From an uncultured Duncaniella sp. (GTDB lineage: Bacteria > Bacteroidota > Bacteroidia > Bacteroidales > Muribaculaceae), in contig CAJUIX010000008.1 in the NCBI GenBank assembly GCA_910586665.1, forward strand, positions 1-64,000: DNA of 64,000 nt. The letters are read 5' to 3'. Both the position numbers and the translations under genes were made by a program. Numbering within the stretch: position 1 is the stretch's first letter; every line of letters starts with the position of its first letter. Positions 25,097 through 33,527 of this stretch are shown piece by piece. The notes under the pieces were generated by a model that saw nothing but the letters and a program-made list of their open reading frames with translations, was not told the DNA's origin and ran no database searches.

Positions 25097-25474
25097 ATGC
25101 TAAAATCACCAGGACTATTCATCGGAGTCGCAATATTTTTCTACCTTGTGCTTATAAGCCAATTGATAGTATCGATTAAGAAAAAAGACAAAAAGGGTAT
25201 TAGGACAAGCATTATTTTTTTGGCTTTAGGAACGGTCATTTTTTCTCTGCTGTATCTATTTGGAGGGAGCGAAAACATCATGCATGGAATTCTCTATACC
25301 GTCTTTAACGTCGGGATAACTGCCGCGGTGTATTTTGTATGGATAAGGCGGCTGGTGACTGCCGTAAAAACTAAAGACAAGGGATATATCAAGGTCTGTC
25401 TGTTTTTCTTAGGGACTATTACAATTGTCTTTGCCGCCCTGTGTTGGAAAGGGGCTTATGTGTTGCATGACTGA
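25097..25474 (+). CDS. Small integral membrane protein, unknown family
   Basis: The 125-residue protein has four predicted membrane helices arranged as two similar pairs: about 5-27 and 36-57, then 64-84 and 99-118. Each pair is linked by a basic loop rich in Lys (IKKKDKKGIRT; VKTKDKGYIKV), which suggests an internal duplication with K-D-K-G-I/Y repeated between helices. The loops would be cytoplasmic by the positive-inside rule. I do not recognise a family. The gene has its own promoter and is more AT-rich than its neighbours. It is followed by the nested inverted repeats at 25526-25735 rather than by another gene. Confidence 0.75.
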   Translation: MLKSPGLFIGVAIFFYLVLISQLIVSIKKKDKKGIRTSIIFLALGTVIFSLLYLFGGSENIMHGILYTVFNVGITAAVYFVWIRRLVTAVKTKDKGYIKVCLFFLGTITIVFAALCWKGAYVLHD

Positions 25475-25525
25475 TCAATAAGAAGTTGATTGTGTGAAGT
25501 AGAATAGGTCGAAGACCTTATACAA

Positions 25526-25735
25526 GAGAAACCCCAGGGTAAGCGAAGGCCGACAGGCCGTAGCGATGCCTGGGGAATGAAAGAGTATAACAACTCTTAG
25601 CTCGGAGAGCCTGGTCATTAAGATGATTAGCATCTTCGATGCATTGATCAATCCGGGCTTCATGTCACCCCAGGCATCGCTACGGTCTATCGGCCTTCGC
25701 TTACCCTGGGGTTTCTCCTGCATAGGCTCTCCGAG
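25526..25735. repeat. Nested inverted repeats, 50-bp outer arms
   Basis: Two 50-base arms (25526-25575 and 25668-25717) are inverted copies with 48 of 50 positions matching. A second perfect 12-bp pair interlaces with them (CTCGGAGAGCCT at 25601-25612 and its complement at 25724-25735). Small hairpins fill the space: AAGAGT/ACTCTT (25581-25598) and AAGATG/CATCTT (25620-25636), with AGGTC/GACCT just upstream near 25506. No transposase is present. It resembles a non-autonomous mobile repeat or a structured RNA. Confidence 0.75.
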
Positions 25736-26077
25736 CCATAAACAGACCTTTTCCTAAGAGAGTCTGGCGGTGCAAATCCAGGCTTCGCCACAGAGTCCCT
25801 GGCGGTGCCAACTATATTTGTTAATTACTTTCAAAAACTATAGTGAGTCTCTTTCAATAATTCGCACTCAAATCTGTCAACACTGTTCAGGGGTAATACC
25901 TATTTTTGCAATACCTGCAAATTCTTACAGCGGTTTTGGGTGGTTTTTCGTGGCAGAACAGAGATTTTTAGTGATTAATGGAATTTATTTCCAAATAATT
26001 ACTATCTTTGCAAACTGAAATAAAATAAGCTGCAAAAACGAAGATATAACCTATCAAGCTGAAAATACGAACAATTT
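25736..26077 (+). other. Gene-free leader region of pnp
   Basis: No gene is seen here. Two imperfect direct repeats with the core CTGGCGGTGC occur near 25763-25772 and 25799-25808. The stretch then becomes AT-rich. A -7 box TATCTTTG at 26003-26010 probably drives pnp, with the start near 26017 and a leader of about 60 bases; no -33 box was found at the expected distance. Confidence 0.5.
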
Positions 26078-28342
26078 ATGAATCCAATCAAAAAAACCAT
26101 CGAGCTTCCTGACGGTCGCACCATCACGCTTGAGACCGGCAAATTAGCAAAGCAGGCCGATGGAGCGGTAGAACTACGCATGGGCAACACTATGCTTCTT
26201 GCCACCGTAGTTACGGCAAAGGAAGCCGGCGAAGGAGTCGACTTCATGCCCCTTCAAGTAGAGTATAAAGAAAAATTCTCATCCAACGGACGTTTCCCCG
26301 GCGGCTTCCTCAAGCGCGAAGGCCGCGCCAGCGACTATGAAATCCTCACTTCACGTTTAGTTGACCGCGTGCTCCGTCCGCTTTTCCCCGACAACTACCA
26401 TGCCGACACTATCGTACAGGTGACCATGTACTCATCTGACGGAGTCGACATGCCCGACGCTCTCGCAGGTCTCGCTGCCTCTGCAGCCCTCGCCGTGAGC
26501 GATATACCCTTCAACGGTCCTATCTCGGAAGTACGAGTGGCCCGCATCAACGGCGAATTCGTTATCGACCCGACTTTCGAACAGCTTGAGAAGGCTGACA
26601 TGGAACTCATGGTCGGCGCCACCTACGACAACATCATGATGGTCGAGGGCGAGATGAACGAAGTGTCGGAAGCCGACCTTCTCGCCGCCCTCCGCGCCGC
26701 CCACGACGCTATCAAGGTCCAGTGCAAGGCACAGATGGAGCTTGCCGAGGAGGTAGGCTCGACCGTGAAGCGCGAATACTGCCACGAGACCAACGACGAA
26801 GACCTCCGCAAGGACGTGCACGAGAAGTGCTACGACAAGGCCTACGCCGTCGCCAAGGCCGGCTGTGCCGACAAGCACTGGCGCCAGGAGAGCTTCGACA
26901 AGATATGCGAGGAATACCTCGAGTCAATCCCCGAAGAGGAACGCGAAGAGAAGACCGCTATGGTCAAGCGCTACTATCACGACGTGGAGAAAGAGGCCAT
27001 GCGCCGCTGCGTGCTCGACGAAGGCATCCGTCTCGACGGCCGCAAGACCACGGACATCCGTCCTATCTGGTGCGAGGTGGACTATCTGCCCGGCCCCCAC
27101 GGATCGGCAGTCTTCACCCGCGGCGAGACCCAGTCGCTCGCCACTGTGACCCTCGGCACCAAGCTCGACGAGAAAATCCTCGACGACGTGCTCAACCAGG
27201 GCCGCGAGCGCTTCCTGCTCCACTATAACTTCCCCCCCTTCTCGACAGGCGAGGCACGCGCACCGCGCGGCGTAGGCCGTCGCGAGGTAGGCCACGGCAA
27301 CCTCGCCCACCGCGCCCTCAAGCGCATGTTCCCCGATGACTTCCCCTACGTCTGCCGCATCGTCAGCGACATCCTCGAGTCAAACGGCTCGTCGTCAATG
27401 GCCACCGTGTGCGCCGGCACCCTCTCGCTGCTCGACGCAGGCGTGAAGATGAAGCGCCCCGTCAGCGGTATCGCTATGGGTCTCATCTCGGACGGTGAGA
27501 AGTATGCCATCCTCTCTGACATCCTCGGCGACGAGGACCACCTCGGCGACATGGACTTCAAGGTGACAGGCACCCGCGAGGGTATCACAGCCACACAGAT
27601 GGACATCAAGTGTGACGGCCTCAGCTACGAAATCCTCGAAAAGGCACTCAACCAGGCCAAGGAAGGCCGTCTGCATATCCTCGACAAAATCCAGGAGACA
27701 ATCCCCGCACCCCGCGAGGACTACAAGCCCCACGTCCCCCGCATCGTCACCATGCTCATTCCGAAAGAGCTTATCGGCGCTGTCATCGGCCCGGGCGGAA
27801 AGATTATCCAGGGCATCCAGGAGGCCAGCGGCGCCACTGTCAGCATCGACGAAATCCCCGATGGCGGCTACATCGAGGTCGCTGCGGCCAACAAGCAGTC
27901 AATCGACAAGGCTCTCGAGATGATCAACGCCATCGTAGAGCTTCCCGAGGAGGGCAAGGTGTACCACGGCAAGGTCCGCTCGATTCTCGAGTTCGGCGCC
28001 TTCGTAGAGTTCATGCCCAACCGCGACGGTCTGCTCCACATCTCTGAAATCTCCTGGGACCGCCTCGAAAACATGGAGGCATCAGGTCTGAAAGAGGGTG
28101 ACGAGGTAGATGTGAAGCTCATTGAAATCGACAAGAAGACCGGCAAGTATCGTCTGTCGATGCGTGCACTCCAGCCCAAGCCGGAAGGCTATGTGGAGCG
28201 TGAGCGCGCACCGCGTGGCGAGCGTGGCCCGCGTCGTGACGGCGACCGTCCTCGCCGCGAAGGTGGCGACCGTCCCCGTCGTGACGGAGACCGCGGACCG
28301 CGCCGCGACAACAACGGCCACAACAACGGACCGCGTAACTAA
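26078..28342 (+). CDS. pnp: Polyribonucleotide nucleotidyltransferase (PNPase)
   Basis: PNPase degrades RNA from the 3' end by phosphorolysis. The 754-residue protein has two RNase PH domains (first begins KTIELPDGRTITLETGKLAK; the second contains RGETQSLATVTLG and the catalytic-site DVLDAGVKMKRPVSGIAMG-like segment), then a KH domain (IGAVIGPGGKIIQGIQEASG) and an S1 domain (GKVRSILEFGAFVEFMPNRD). The tail from about residue 705 is rich in Arg, Gly and Asp (RGERGPRRDGDRPRR), a disordered RNA-binding-type extension common in Bacteroidetes RNA proteins. The gene has its own promoter and is followed by a terminator at 28444-28480. Confidence 0.97.
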   Translation: MNPIKKTIELPDGRTITLETGKLAKQADGAVELRMGNTMLLATVVTAKEAGEGVDFMPLQVEYKEKFSSNGRFPGGFLKREGRASDYEILTSRLVDRVLRPLFPDNYHADTIVQVTMYSSDGVDMPDALAGLAASAALAVSDIPFNGPISEVRVARINGEFVIDPTFEQLEKADMELMVGATYDNIMMVEGEMNEVSEADLLAALRAAHDAIKVQCKAQMELAEEVGSTVKREYCHETNDEDLRKDVHEKCYDKAYAVAKAGCADKHWRQESFDKICEEYLESIPEEEREEKTAMVKRYYHDVEKEAMRRCVLDEGIRLDGRKTTDIRPIWCEVDYLPGPHGSAVFTRGETQSLATVTLGTKLDEKILDDVLNQGRERFLLHYNFPPFSTGEARAPRGVGRREVGHGNLAHRALKRMFPDDFPYVCRIVSDILESNGSSSMATVCAGTLSLLDAGVKMKRPVSGIAMGLISDGEKYAILSDILGDEDHLGDMDFKVTGTREGITATQMDIKCDGLSYEILEKALNQAKEGRLHILDKIQETIPAPREDYKPHVPRIVTMLIPKELIGAVIGPGGKIIQGIQEASGATVSIDEIPDGGYIEVAAANKQSIDKALEMINAIVELPEEGKVYHGKVRSILEFGAFVEFMPNRDGLLHISEISWDRLENMEASGLKEGDEVDVKLIEIDKKTGKYRLSMRALQPKPEGYVERERAPRGERGPRRDGDRPRREGGDRPRRDGDRGPRRDNNGHNNGPRN

Positions 28343-28443
28343 GTTGAAGATACTCCCCGACTTAAATCAATCCATCATACGCTGATTAATTTTCGTTAGG
28401 CTTAGTTAACCCAACTCTATATTTTACCATTGAATCAAACGCC

Positions 28444-28480
28444 CCGGCGATTCCCCTCAACGGGAGTCGCCGGATTTTTT
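28444..28480 (+). terminator. Intrinsic terminator between pnp and ispD
   Basis: A 12-bp stem with one G-T wobble (28444-28455 with 28462-28473) around CTCAAC is followed by ATTTTTT. ispD starts 16 bases further on. Confidence 0.85.
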
Positions 28481-28496
28481 CATCACCCACACCGTC

Positions 28497-29189
28497 ATGG
28501 CTACACCTTATTATAATATACACATCGTTGTGGCTGCCGGCTCAGGCTCGCGCTACGGCTGCCGGCTCCCGAAGCAATTCTGCACCCTCATGGGACGCCC
28601 GCTGCTCATGACAACGCTTGAGCGCCTCCACACGCTCACTCCCGGCTGGGAGCTCGCGGTGGTGTTGAGCGCCGACATGGTCGGAGAGTGGAAGAGCATG
28701 TGTGAGGAGGAGGGGTTCACTCTCCCCCACTCTATCATCGAAGGAGGTCCGACGCGGGCCCACAGCGTCAGGAACGCGCTCGACACGCTGCCGAAAGACT
28801 TGGAGGGTTTCGTGAGCATACATGATGCCGCGCGCCCGGTGGTGAGCCGCAGACTGATTGACTCGCTGCTCGGCGGACTCGATGGAGCCGACGGGGTGAT
28901 ACCCGCCTGCCCCGTCACCGACTCTATCCGCGAGCTGCACGCCGACGGAAGCTCCGCAGCCGTTGACCGCAGCCGTCTGCGCGCCGTGCAGACACCGCAG
29001 ATATTCCCCGCACAGAAACTCCTGCGCGCCTACCGCCAGGAACTACGCCCGGACTTCACGGACGACGCATCGGTCATGGAGGCAGCCGGATTCGGAAGGC
29101 TGCGCCTCGTCGACGGCGACCCACACAATATCAAGGTGACCAATCCGGGCGATATGGCCATAGCCGAACTGTATCTGAAACAAATCTAA
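28497..29189 (+). CDS. ispD: 2-C-methyl-D-erythritol 4-phosphate cytidylyltransferase
   Basis: IspD transfers CMP to methylerythritol phosphate in the non-mevalonate isoprenoid pathway. The 230-residue protein has the nucleotide-binding start VVAAGSGSRYGCRLPKQF (the usual GxGxRMGxxxPKQ with small changes), GGPTRAHSVRNAL, IHDAARPVVS, CPVTDSIREL and DDASVMEAAGF with the family's TDDAS-type block. VDGDPHNIKVTNPGD completes the active site. It is 16 bases upstream of recG, suggesting one operon. No other isoprenoid genes are in the window. Confidence 0.96.
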   Translation: MATPYYNIHIVVAAGSGSRYGCRLPKQFCTLMGRPLLMTTLERLHTLTPGWELAVVLSADMVGEWKSMCEEEGFTLPHSIIEGGPTRAHSVRNALDTLPKDLEGFVSIHDAARPVVSRRLIDSLLGGLDGADGVIPACPVTDSIRELHADGSSAAVDRSRLRAVQTPQIFPAQKLLRAYRQELRPDFTDDASVMEAAGFGRLRLVDGDPHNIKVTNPGDMAIAELYLKQI

Positions 29190-29205
29190 ACCTACAGGTG
29201 GCAAG

Positions 29206-31299
29206 TTGAACGGACTCAGGAGGACAGACATAAAATATCTGCGCGGCATAGGGCCGAAGCGAGCCGAGCTTTTGGATAAAAACCTCGGTATAAAAACCTA
29301 TTATGACCTTCTATACCACTTCCCCACCCACTACATCGACCGCCGCTCCGTCTATCGCATCATCGACTTCGCCGGAGAGGACATGCCCTCGCTCCAGGTC
29401 AGGGGGAAGTTCGTGAGCTTCACCGTGCAGGGCGAAGGGGCCAAGACCCGGCTCGTGGGACTGTTTTCCGACGGCAGTGCTGTCATGGAGGTGGTGTGGT
29501 TCCAGCGCATCAAGGCCATAAGGCAACTCTACCACACGGCCACAGAGTATATCCTCTTCGGTAAGCCCTCGCAGTTCAACGGCCACTGGAGCATGGTCCA
29601 CCCGGAGGTCGACACCACTGAGGCCGCGGCAGAGAGAGGGGGATTCCGGGGTGTATATCCGCTCACCGAGCAGCTGCGCAACCGCGGCTTCTCGTCGCGG
29701 ACATTCTCCAACGCCGTAAGCGACATCCTCGCCGGAGTCCGCCACATCGGCGAGACACTCCCACCACATATAATAGCCCGCTACAAACTCATGGGGCTTC
29801 ATGAGGCTATCACTGCCATCCACAACCCTCAGACACCCGCCCAGCTCGAGGCAGCGAGGCTCCGACTGAAATTCGAGGAGCTGTTCTATCTGCAAATGGA
29901 CATCCAGCGCTACACCCGCAGGCGCAACGGCTCGATACGCGGCTTCTACTTCCCACGCATAGGGCATTTCTTCAATACGTTCTACTCCCAATTCCTCCCC
30001 TTCCCGCTGACCGGGGCGCAGAAGAGGGTCATCAAGGAGATACGCGCCGACATGGCCACCGGGCGGCAGATGAACCGTCTGCTCCAGGGTGACGTCGGCT
30101 CAGGCAAGACCCTCGTCGCACTGCTCTGCATGCTCATCGCCCTCGACAACGATACCCAGGCCTGCCTCATGGCCCCGACAGAGATACTTGCCACACAGCA
30201 TTTTGAAACTATATCCCAGCTCGTGGCTCCGATGGGCATAAATGTGAGGCTACTGACCGGCTCAACCCGCAAGAAGGAGCGCGAGGTAATCCACCGACAA
30301 CTCACCGACGGCTCGCTACACATCCTCATCGGCACCCACGCCGTCATCGAGGACAATGTTAGGTTTAAAAACCTCGGATTCATAGTCATCGACGAGCAGC
30401 ACCGCTTCGGAGTGGCGCAGCGCGCACGGCTCTGGACCAAAAATATCATCGCGCCACATGTGCTCGTCATGACCGCGACTCCGATTCCGCGCACACTGGC
30501 AATGACCGTCTACGGCGACCTCGACGTATCGGTCATCGACGAGCTTCCCCCGGGACGAAAGCCGGTACAGACCCTCCTGCGCTACGAGGAGGACCGCTTC
30601 GCGACCTACCAGGGCATCGGGCGGCAGCTGCGGCTGGGGCGGCAGGTCTATATCGTCTACCCCCTCATCAAGGAGAACGAGAAGCTCGACCTGAAGTCGC
30701 TCGAGGAGGGCTACGAGAACATCTGCGAGACCTTCAGGGACTACAAGGTGGCCTTCGTCCACGGCCAGATGAAGCCGCAGGAGAAGGAGTACCAGATGGG
30801 GCTTTTCGCCAGCCACCAGGCCCATATATTGGTGGCGACGACCGTCATCGAGGTGGGCGTCAATGTCCCCAACGCAACGACAATGCTCATCGAGAACGCC
30901 GAGCGCTTCGGACTCTCGCAGCTCCACCAGCTGCGCGGCCGTGTGGGGCGCGGCGAAGGGCAGAGCTACTGCATACTCATGTCGAAACGCAAGATAGCCA
31001 AGGATACACGCAAGCGCCTCGAGCTTATGACCTCCACCACCGACGGATTTGCAATCGCCGAAGCCGATATGCAGATGCGCGGGCCGGGCGACATCGAGGG
31101 AACCATGCAGAGCGGCATCCCTATCTCGCTCCACATCGCCAACCTCGCCACCGACGGGCAAATCGTGCAGCTCGCCCGCGACTGTGCCTGTGAAATCCTC
31201 GAGAGCGACCCCGAACTCACCCTGCCGCAGAACGCCATAATCCGAACACAGTTAAGCCTGCTGACAAGCCGAATAAGAGACTGGTCGCGAATTTCGTAA
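29206..31299 (+). CDS. recG: ATP-dependent DNA helicase RecG
   Basis: RecG remodels stalled replication forks and Holliday junctions. The 697-residue protein has the N-terminal wedge/OB domain (IKYLRGIGPKRAELLDKNLG), Walker A LLQGDVGSGKTLVALL, the DEQH box in VIDEQHRFGVAQRARL, motif III TATPIPRTLAMT, and motif VI QLHQLRGRVGRGEGQSYC. The reading frame starts with TTG at 29206, 16 bases after ispD; no ATG lies between there and the conserved wedge sequence, so a TTG start is likely. Length is normal for the family. Its C-terminus is complete. Confidence 0.96.
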   Translation: MNGLRRTDIKYLRGIGPKRAELLDKNLGIKTYYDLLYHFPTHYIDRRSVYRIIDFAGEDMPSLQVRGKFVSFTVQGEGAKTRLVGLFSDGSAVMEVVWFQRIKAIRQLYHTATEYILFGKPSQFNGHWSMVHPEVDTTEAAAERGGFRGVYPLTEQLRNRGFSSRTFSNAVSDILAGVRHIGETLPPHIIARYKLMGLHEAITAIHNPQTPAQLEAARLRLKFEELFYLQMDIQRYTRRRNGSIRGFYFPRIGHFFNTFYSQFLPFPLTGAQKRVIKEIRADMATGRQMNRLLQGDVGSGKTLVALLCMLIALDNDTQACLMAPTEILATQHFETISQLVAPMGINVRLLTGSTRKKEREVIHRQLTDGSLHILIGTHAVIEDNVRFKNLGFIVIDEQHRFGVAQRARLWTKNIIAPHVLVMTATPIPRTLAMTVYGDLDVSVIDELPPGRKPVQTLLRYEEDRFATYQGIGRQLRLGRQVYIVYPLIKENEKLDLKSLEEGYENICETFRDYKVAFVHGQMKPQEKEYQMGLFASHQAHILVATTVIEVGVNVPNATTMLIENAERFGLSQLHQLRGRVGRGEGQSYCILMSKRKIAKDTRKRLELMTSTTDGFAIAEADMQMRGPGDIEGTMQSGIPISLHIANLATDGQIVQLARDCACEILESDPELTLPQNAIIRTQLSLLTSRIRDWSRIS

Positions 31300-31757
31300 G
31301 GAAGACTGTCTAACAATTGGCGACAACCATAATTGCTCTATAATTCAATATTTTGCGTAAGAGAGGTCTCATCGTCCCGAATTTTAACACTTGGGCCGAA
31401 AAGCCCTCCGAGATTGACGTTTTTTAAAGTCTTTTAGCTCACCTGGATACTTCAAAGCGCGTTTTCAGTTGTTTTATTAGTGTAAGTAAAGATGAAGAAG
31501 CTCAAAGCAGGAAAATCTCAATTTACATCCCTCGTCCTCTTTATTGGGTTGTGAAACCAGGTAATGAGGCTCTCATAAATAAATAGTTGAAACGTGAGGG
31601 GAGGAGTTAGGACTGACGTCTTGACTCCTCCTTTGTGTATATGGCTTATTGTAATGAGCGGAAGGAAAGAGGGCGGCTATTGCCGTTATGACACAAAAGC
31701 ACTAACTTTGCAGAATCGGACACATATATCGTATCACCTGAAACTATACCATTAGAG
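31300..31757 (+). other. 458-base gap between recG and the GH28 gene
   Basis: No supported gene lies here. A GGGC-CGAAAA-GCCC hairpin occurs near 31394-31407. A 20-codon frame with an ATG occurs at 31491 but has no support. An 8-bp stem GGAGGAGT/ACTCCTCC (31600-31607 and 31624-31631) is followed by TTTG and may be a weak terminator. The promoter of the GH28 gene lies at 31680-31710, with TTG and TAACTTTG 20 bases apart. The composition is lower in GC than in the flanking genes, so this may be decayed insert DNA. Confidence 0.4.
31680..31710 (+). promoter_or_regulatory. Promoter of the GH28 gene
   Basis: TTG (31680-31682) and TAACTTTG (31703-31710) are 20 bases apart. The start near 31717 gives a 40-base leader. 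Confidence 0.65.
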
Positions 31758-33191
31758 ATGAACTGCAAACTGCTTATAGCCATTGTATGCGCTATCGCGC
31801 TTTCAACCGTCAACATTACCGCCGCCGGAGCCGGAGCTAAAGAAGGACAGACCCGCTGCCAAACCATAGACCAACGACGCGACGCCCTCCGCGACAGCAT
31901 CCTCGCAAATATCCACGGGGCTAAAATTTCAGAGACCGTCCTCGACATCAGCCGCTTCGGGGCAAAGCCTGACGGCGTGAAGGACTGCCTCCCCGCTTTC
32001 AAGAAAGCCATAGCCAAGGCCGAGAAGGCTGGAGGCGCACGGCTGAAGGTAGGCGCGGGGACATATCTGCTGCGCGGCCCCCTCACCCTGGCAAGCAATC
32101 TGTGCATCGAGCTGGAAGAGGGTGCCGTAATCAAGTTTGACCCAGACCCGAGCCTCTACCCGCAGGTGTCCACGAGCTGGGAGGGGACATATCTGACCAA
32201 CTACTCACCCATGATTTACGGCTACGGGCTACACGACGTGGCCATAACTGGCAAGGGGCTTATCGACGGCAACGCCATGAGCACCTTTGCCACCTGGCGC
32301 TCCAAGCAGAGAGCCGCCCAGACCCGCAGCCGCGAGATGAACCACAACGCCACCCCGGTGGCCGAGCGAGTATTTGGCGAGGGGGACTACCTGCGCCCAC
32401 ACCTGCTGCAGCTCTACCGCTGCAAGGGCGTGACACTCGAGGGTGTGAAGATTATCAACGCTCCCTTCTGGTGCATACACCTGTTGCAGAGCGATGACAT
32501 CGTCTGCCGCGGACTGCGCTATGACGCCAAGCTTGTCAATAACGACGGCATCGACCCCGAATCGTCGCGCAACATCCTCATCGAGGGCATACACTTCGAC
32601 AACGGCGACGACAACGTGGCCATCAAGAGCGGCCGCGACAACGACGGCTGGGCAGCAGCCATGCCGAGCGAGAACATCGTGATACGCAACTGCCACTTCA
32701 AGGGGCTCCACGCCGTGGTGATCGGCAGCGAGATGTCGGGCGGTGTGCGCAATGTGATTATCGAGAACTGCAACTACGCCGGCTACTGCAAGCGCGGCAT
32801 CTATGTCAAGACCAATCCCGACCGCGGGGGCTTCGTCAGCGGCATCTATGTCAAGAACTGCGTGTTTGGCGACGTGGAGGACCTCTTTTATGTGACGAGC
32901 CAGTATGCTGGCGAGGGGCTGACGAGCAATAACTACTCCACCGTCACCGACCTGCATGTCGACGGCCTGCGCTGCGACAAGGCATCGGCAGCGGCGCTCG
33001 TATTGCAGGGCACGAAGGCCAAACCAATCAGCAATGTCAGCTTCGACAACGTCAGCGTCGGCGAGGCCGCCACGGGCATAAGCTTCAACGATGTCACGGG
33101 AGTCGAAATGGGGGAATGTAACATCGGCCCGCGTGCCGGCGTCCCCACCCAGGCCTCGAAGAAAGACAAGCTTTTCGAGCAAGGGAGGTGA
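31758..33191 (+). CDS. Secreted glycoside hydrolase family 28 (polygalacturonase-like)
   Basis: GH28 enzymes hydrolyse galacturonan or rhamnogalacturonan by inversion on a right-handed beta-helix. The 477-residue protein has a signal peptide (MNCKLLIAIVCAIALSTVNI) and the pectate-lyase-3-like N-terminus DISRFGAKPDGVKDC. Catalytic-site blocks are NNDGIDPESSRN and FDNGDDNVAIKSG, carrying the three conserved aspartates. The GHG motif is altered to GLHAVVIGSEMSGG, and KRGIYVKTNPDRGG takes the place of the RIK motif. These changes are within the range of Bacteroidetes GH28 but leave the exact substrate open. It stands alone ahead of tRNA-Leu. Confidence 0.9.
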   Translation: MNCKLLIAIVCAIALSTVNITAAGAGAKEGQTRCQTIDQRRDALRDSILANIHGAKISETVLDISRFGAKPDGVKDCLPAFKKAIAKAEKAGGARLKVGAGTYLLRGPLTLASNLCIELEEGAVIKFDPDPSLYPQVSTSWEGTYLTNYSPMIYGYGLHDVAITGKGLIDGNAMSTFATWRSKQRAAQTRSREMNHNATPVAERVFGEGDYLRPHLLQLYRCKGVTLEGVKIINAPFWCIHLLQSDDIVCRGLRYDAKLVNNDGIDPESSRNILIEGIHFDNGDDNVAIKSGRDNDGWAAAMPSENIVIRNCHFKGLHAVVIGSEMSGGVRNVIIENCNYAGYCKRGIYVKTNPDRGGFVSGIYVKNCVFGDVEDLFYVTSQYAGEGLTSNNYSTVTDLHVDGLRCDKASAAALVLQGTKAKPISNVSFDNVSVGEAATGISFNDVTGVEMGECNIGPRAGVPTQASKKDKLFEQGR

Positions 33192-33242
33192 GGCCGCCCT
33201 ACGGATTTCTTAGAAAAAAATTCATGCGGGCAGCCAAAAACA

Positions 33243-33274
33243 TTTGGCAGAACGGAAAAAGATTATTACCTTTG
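33243..33274 (+). promoter_or_regulatory. tRNA-Leu promoter, consensus
   Basis: TTTG (33243-33246) and TACCTTTG (33267-33274) are separated by 20 bases. This is a full match to the Bacteroidetes consensus and gives a start near 33281, five bases before the tRNA. Confidence 0.8.
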
Positions 33275-33285
33275 TGCTCGCAAAA

Positions 33286-33366
33286 GCCCGGGTGGCGGAA
33301 TGGTAGACGCGCTCGTTTCAGGTGCGAGTGCTGCGAGGCGTGCAGGTTCGAGTCCTGTTCTGGGCA
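33286..33366 (+). tRNA. tRNA-Leu, anticodon CAG
   Basis: The 81-base sequence folds as a class II tRNA. The acceptor GCCCGGG pairs with TCTGGGC with two G-U pairs, followed by discriminator A. The D-arm region is GCGGAATGGTAGACGC. The anticodon stem CTCGT/GCGAG closes the loop TTCAGGT with anticodon CAG. A variable arm of about 13 bases follows, then the T-arm GCAGG-TTCGAGT-CCTGT. The CCA end is not encoded. It reads CUG leucine codons. Confidence 0.95.
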
Positions 33367-33371
33367 CTGAA

Positions 33372-33403
33372 AACAGTTGATAGTCTTCTGATTATCAACT
33401 GTT
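33372..33403 (+). terminator. Intrinsic terminator after tRNA-Leu
   Basis: An 11-bp perfect stem (AACAGTTGATA at 33372-33382 with its complement at 33393-33403) is followed by TAATTTTA. It also separates the tRNA from glnS. Confidence 0.88.
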
Positions 33404-33527
33404 TAATTTTATCAAAGCCATTTTTTCACACAAGATGGCGTTTTTACAAAAAATGTAGCTATCTTTGTATTTCATTTATAGATAGTATCATAGATTATTA
33501 TAATCATATTTAACACCTTCTCCCGTA

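Noticed and set aside
25475..25723. Open frame of 82 codons on the minus strand through the nested repeats
   Set aside because: Its sequence is produced mainly by the inverted-repeat arms and has no start signal; I treat the region as repeat DNA.
31491..31553. 20-codon frame after recG
   Set aside because: It has an ATG but no clear ribosome binding site, no family and no conservation evidence available.
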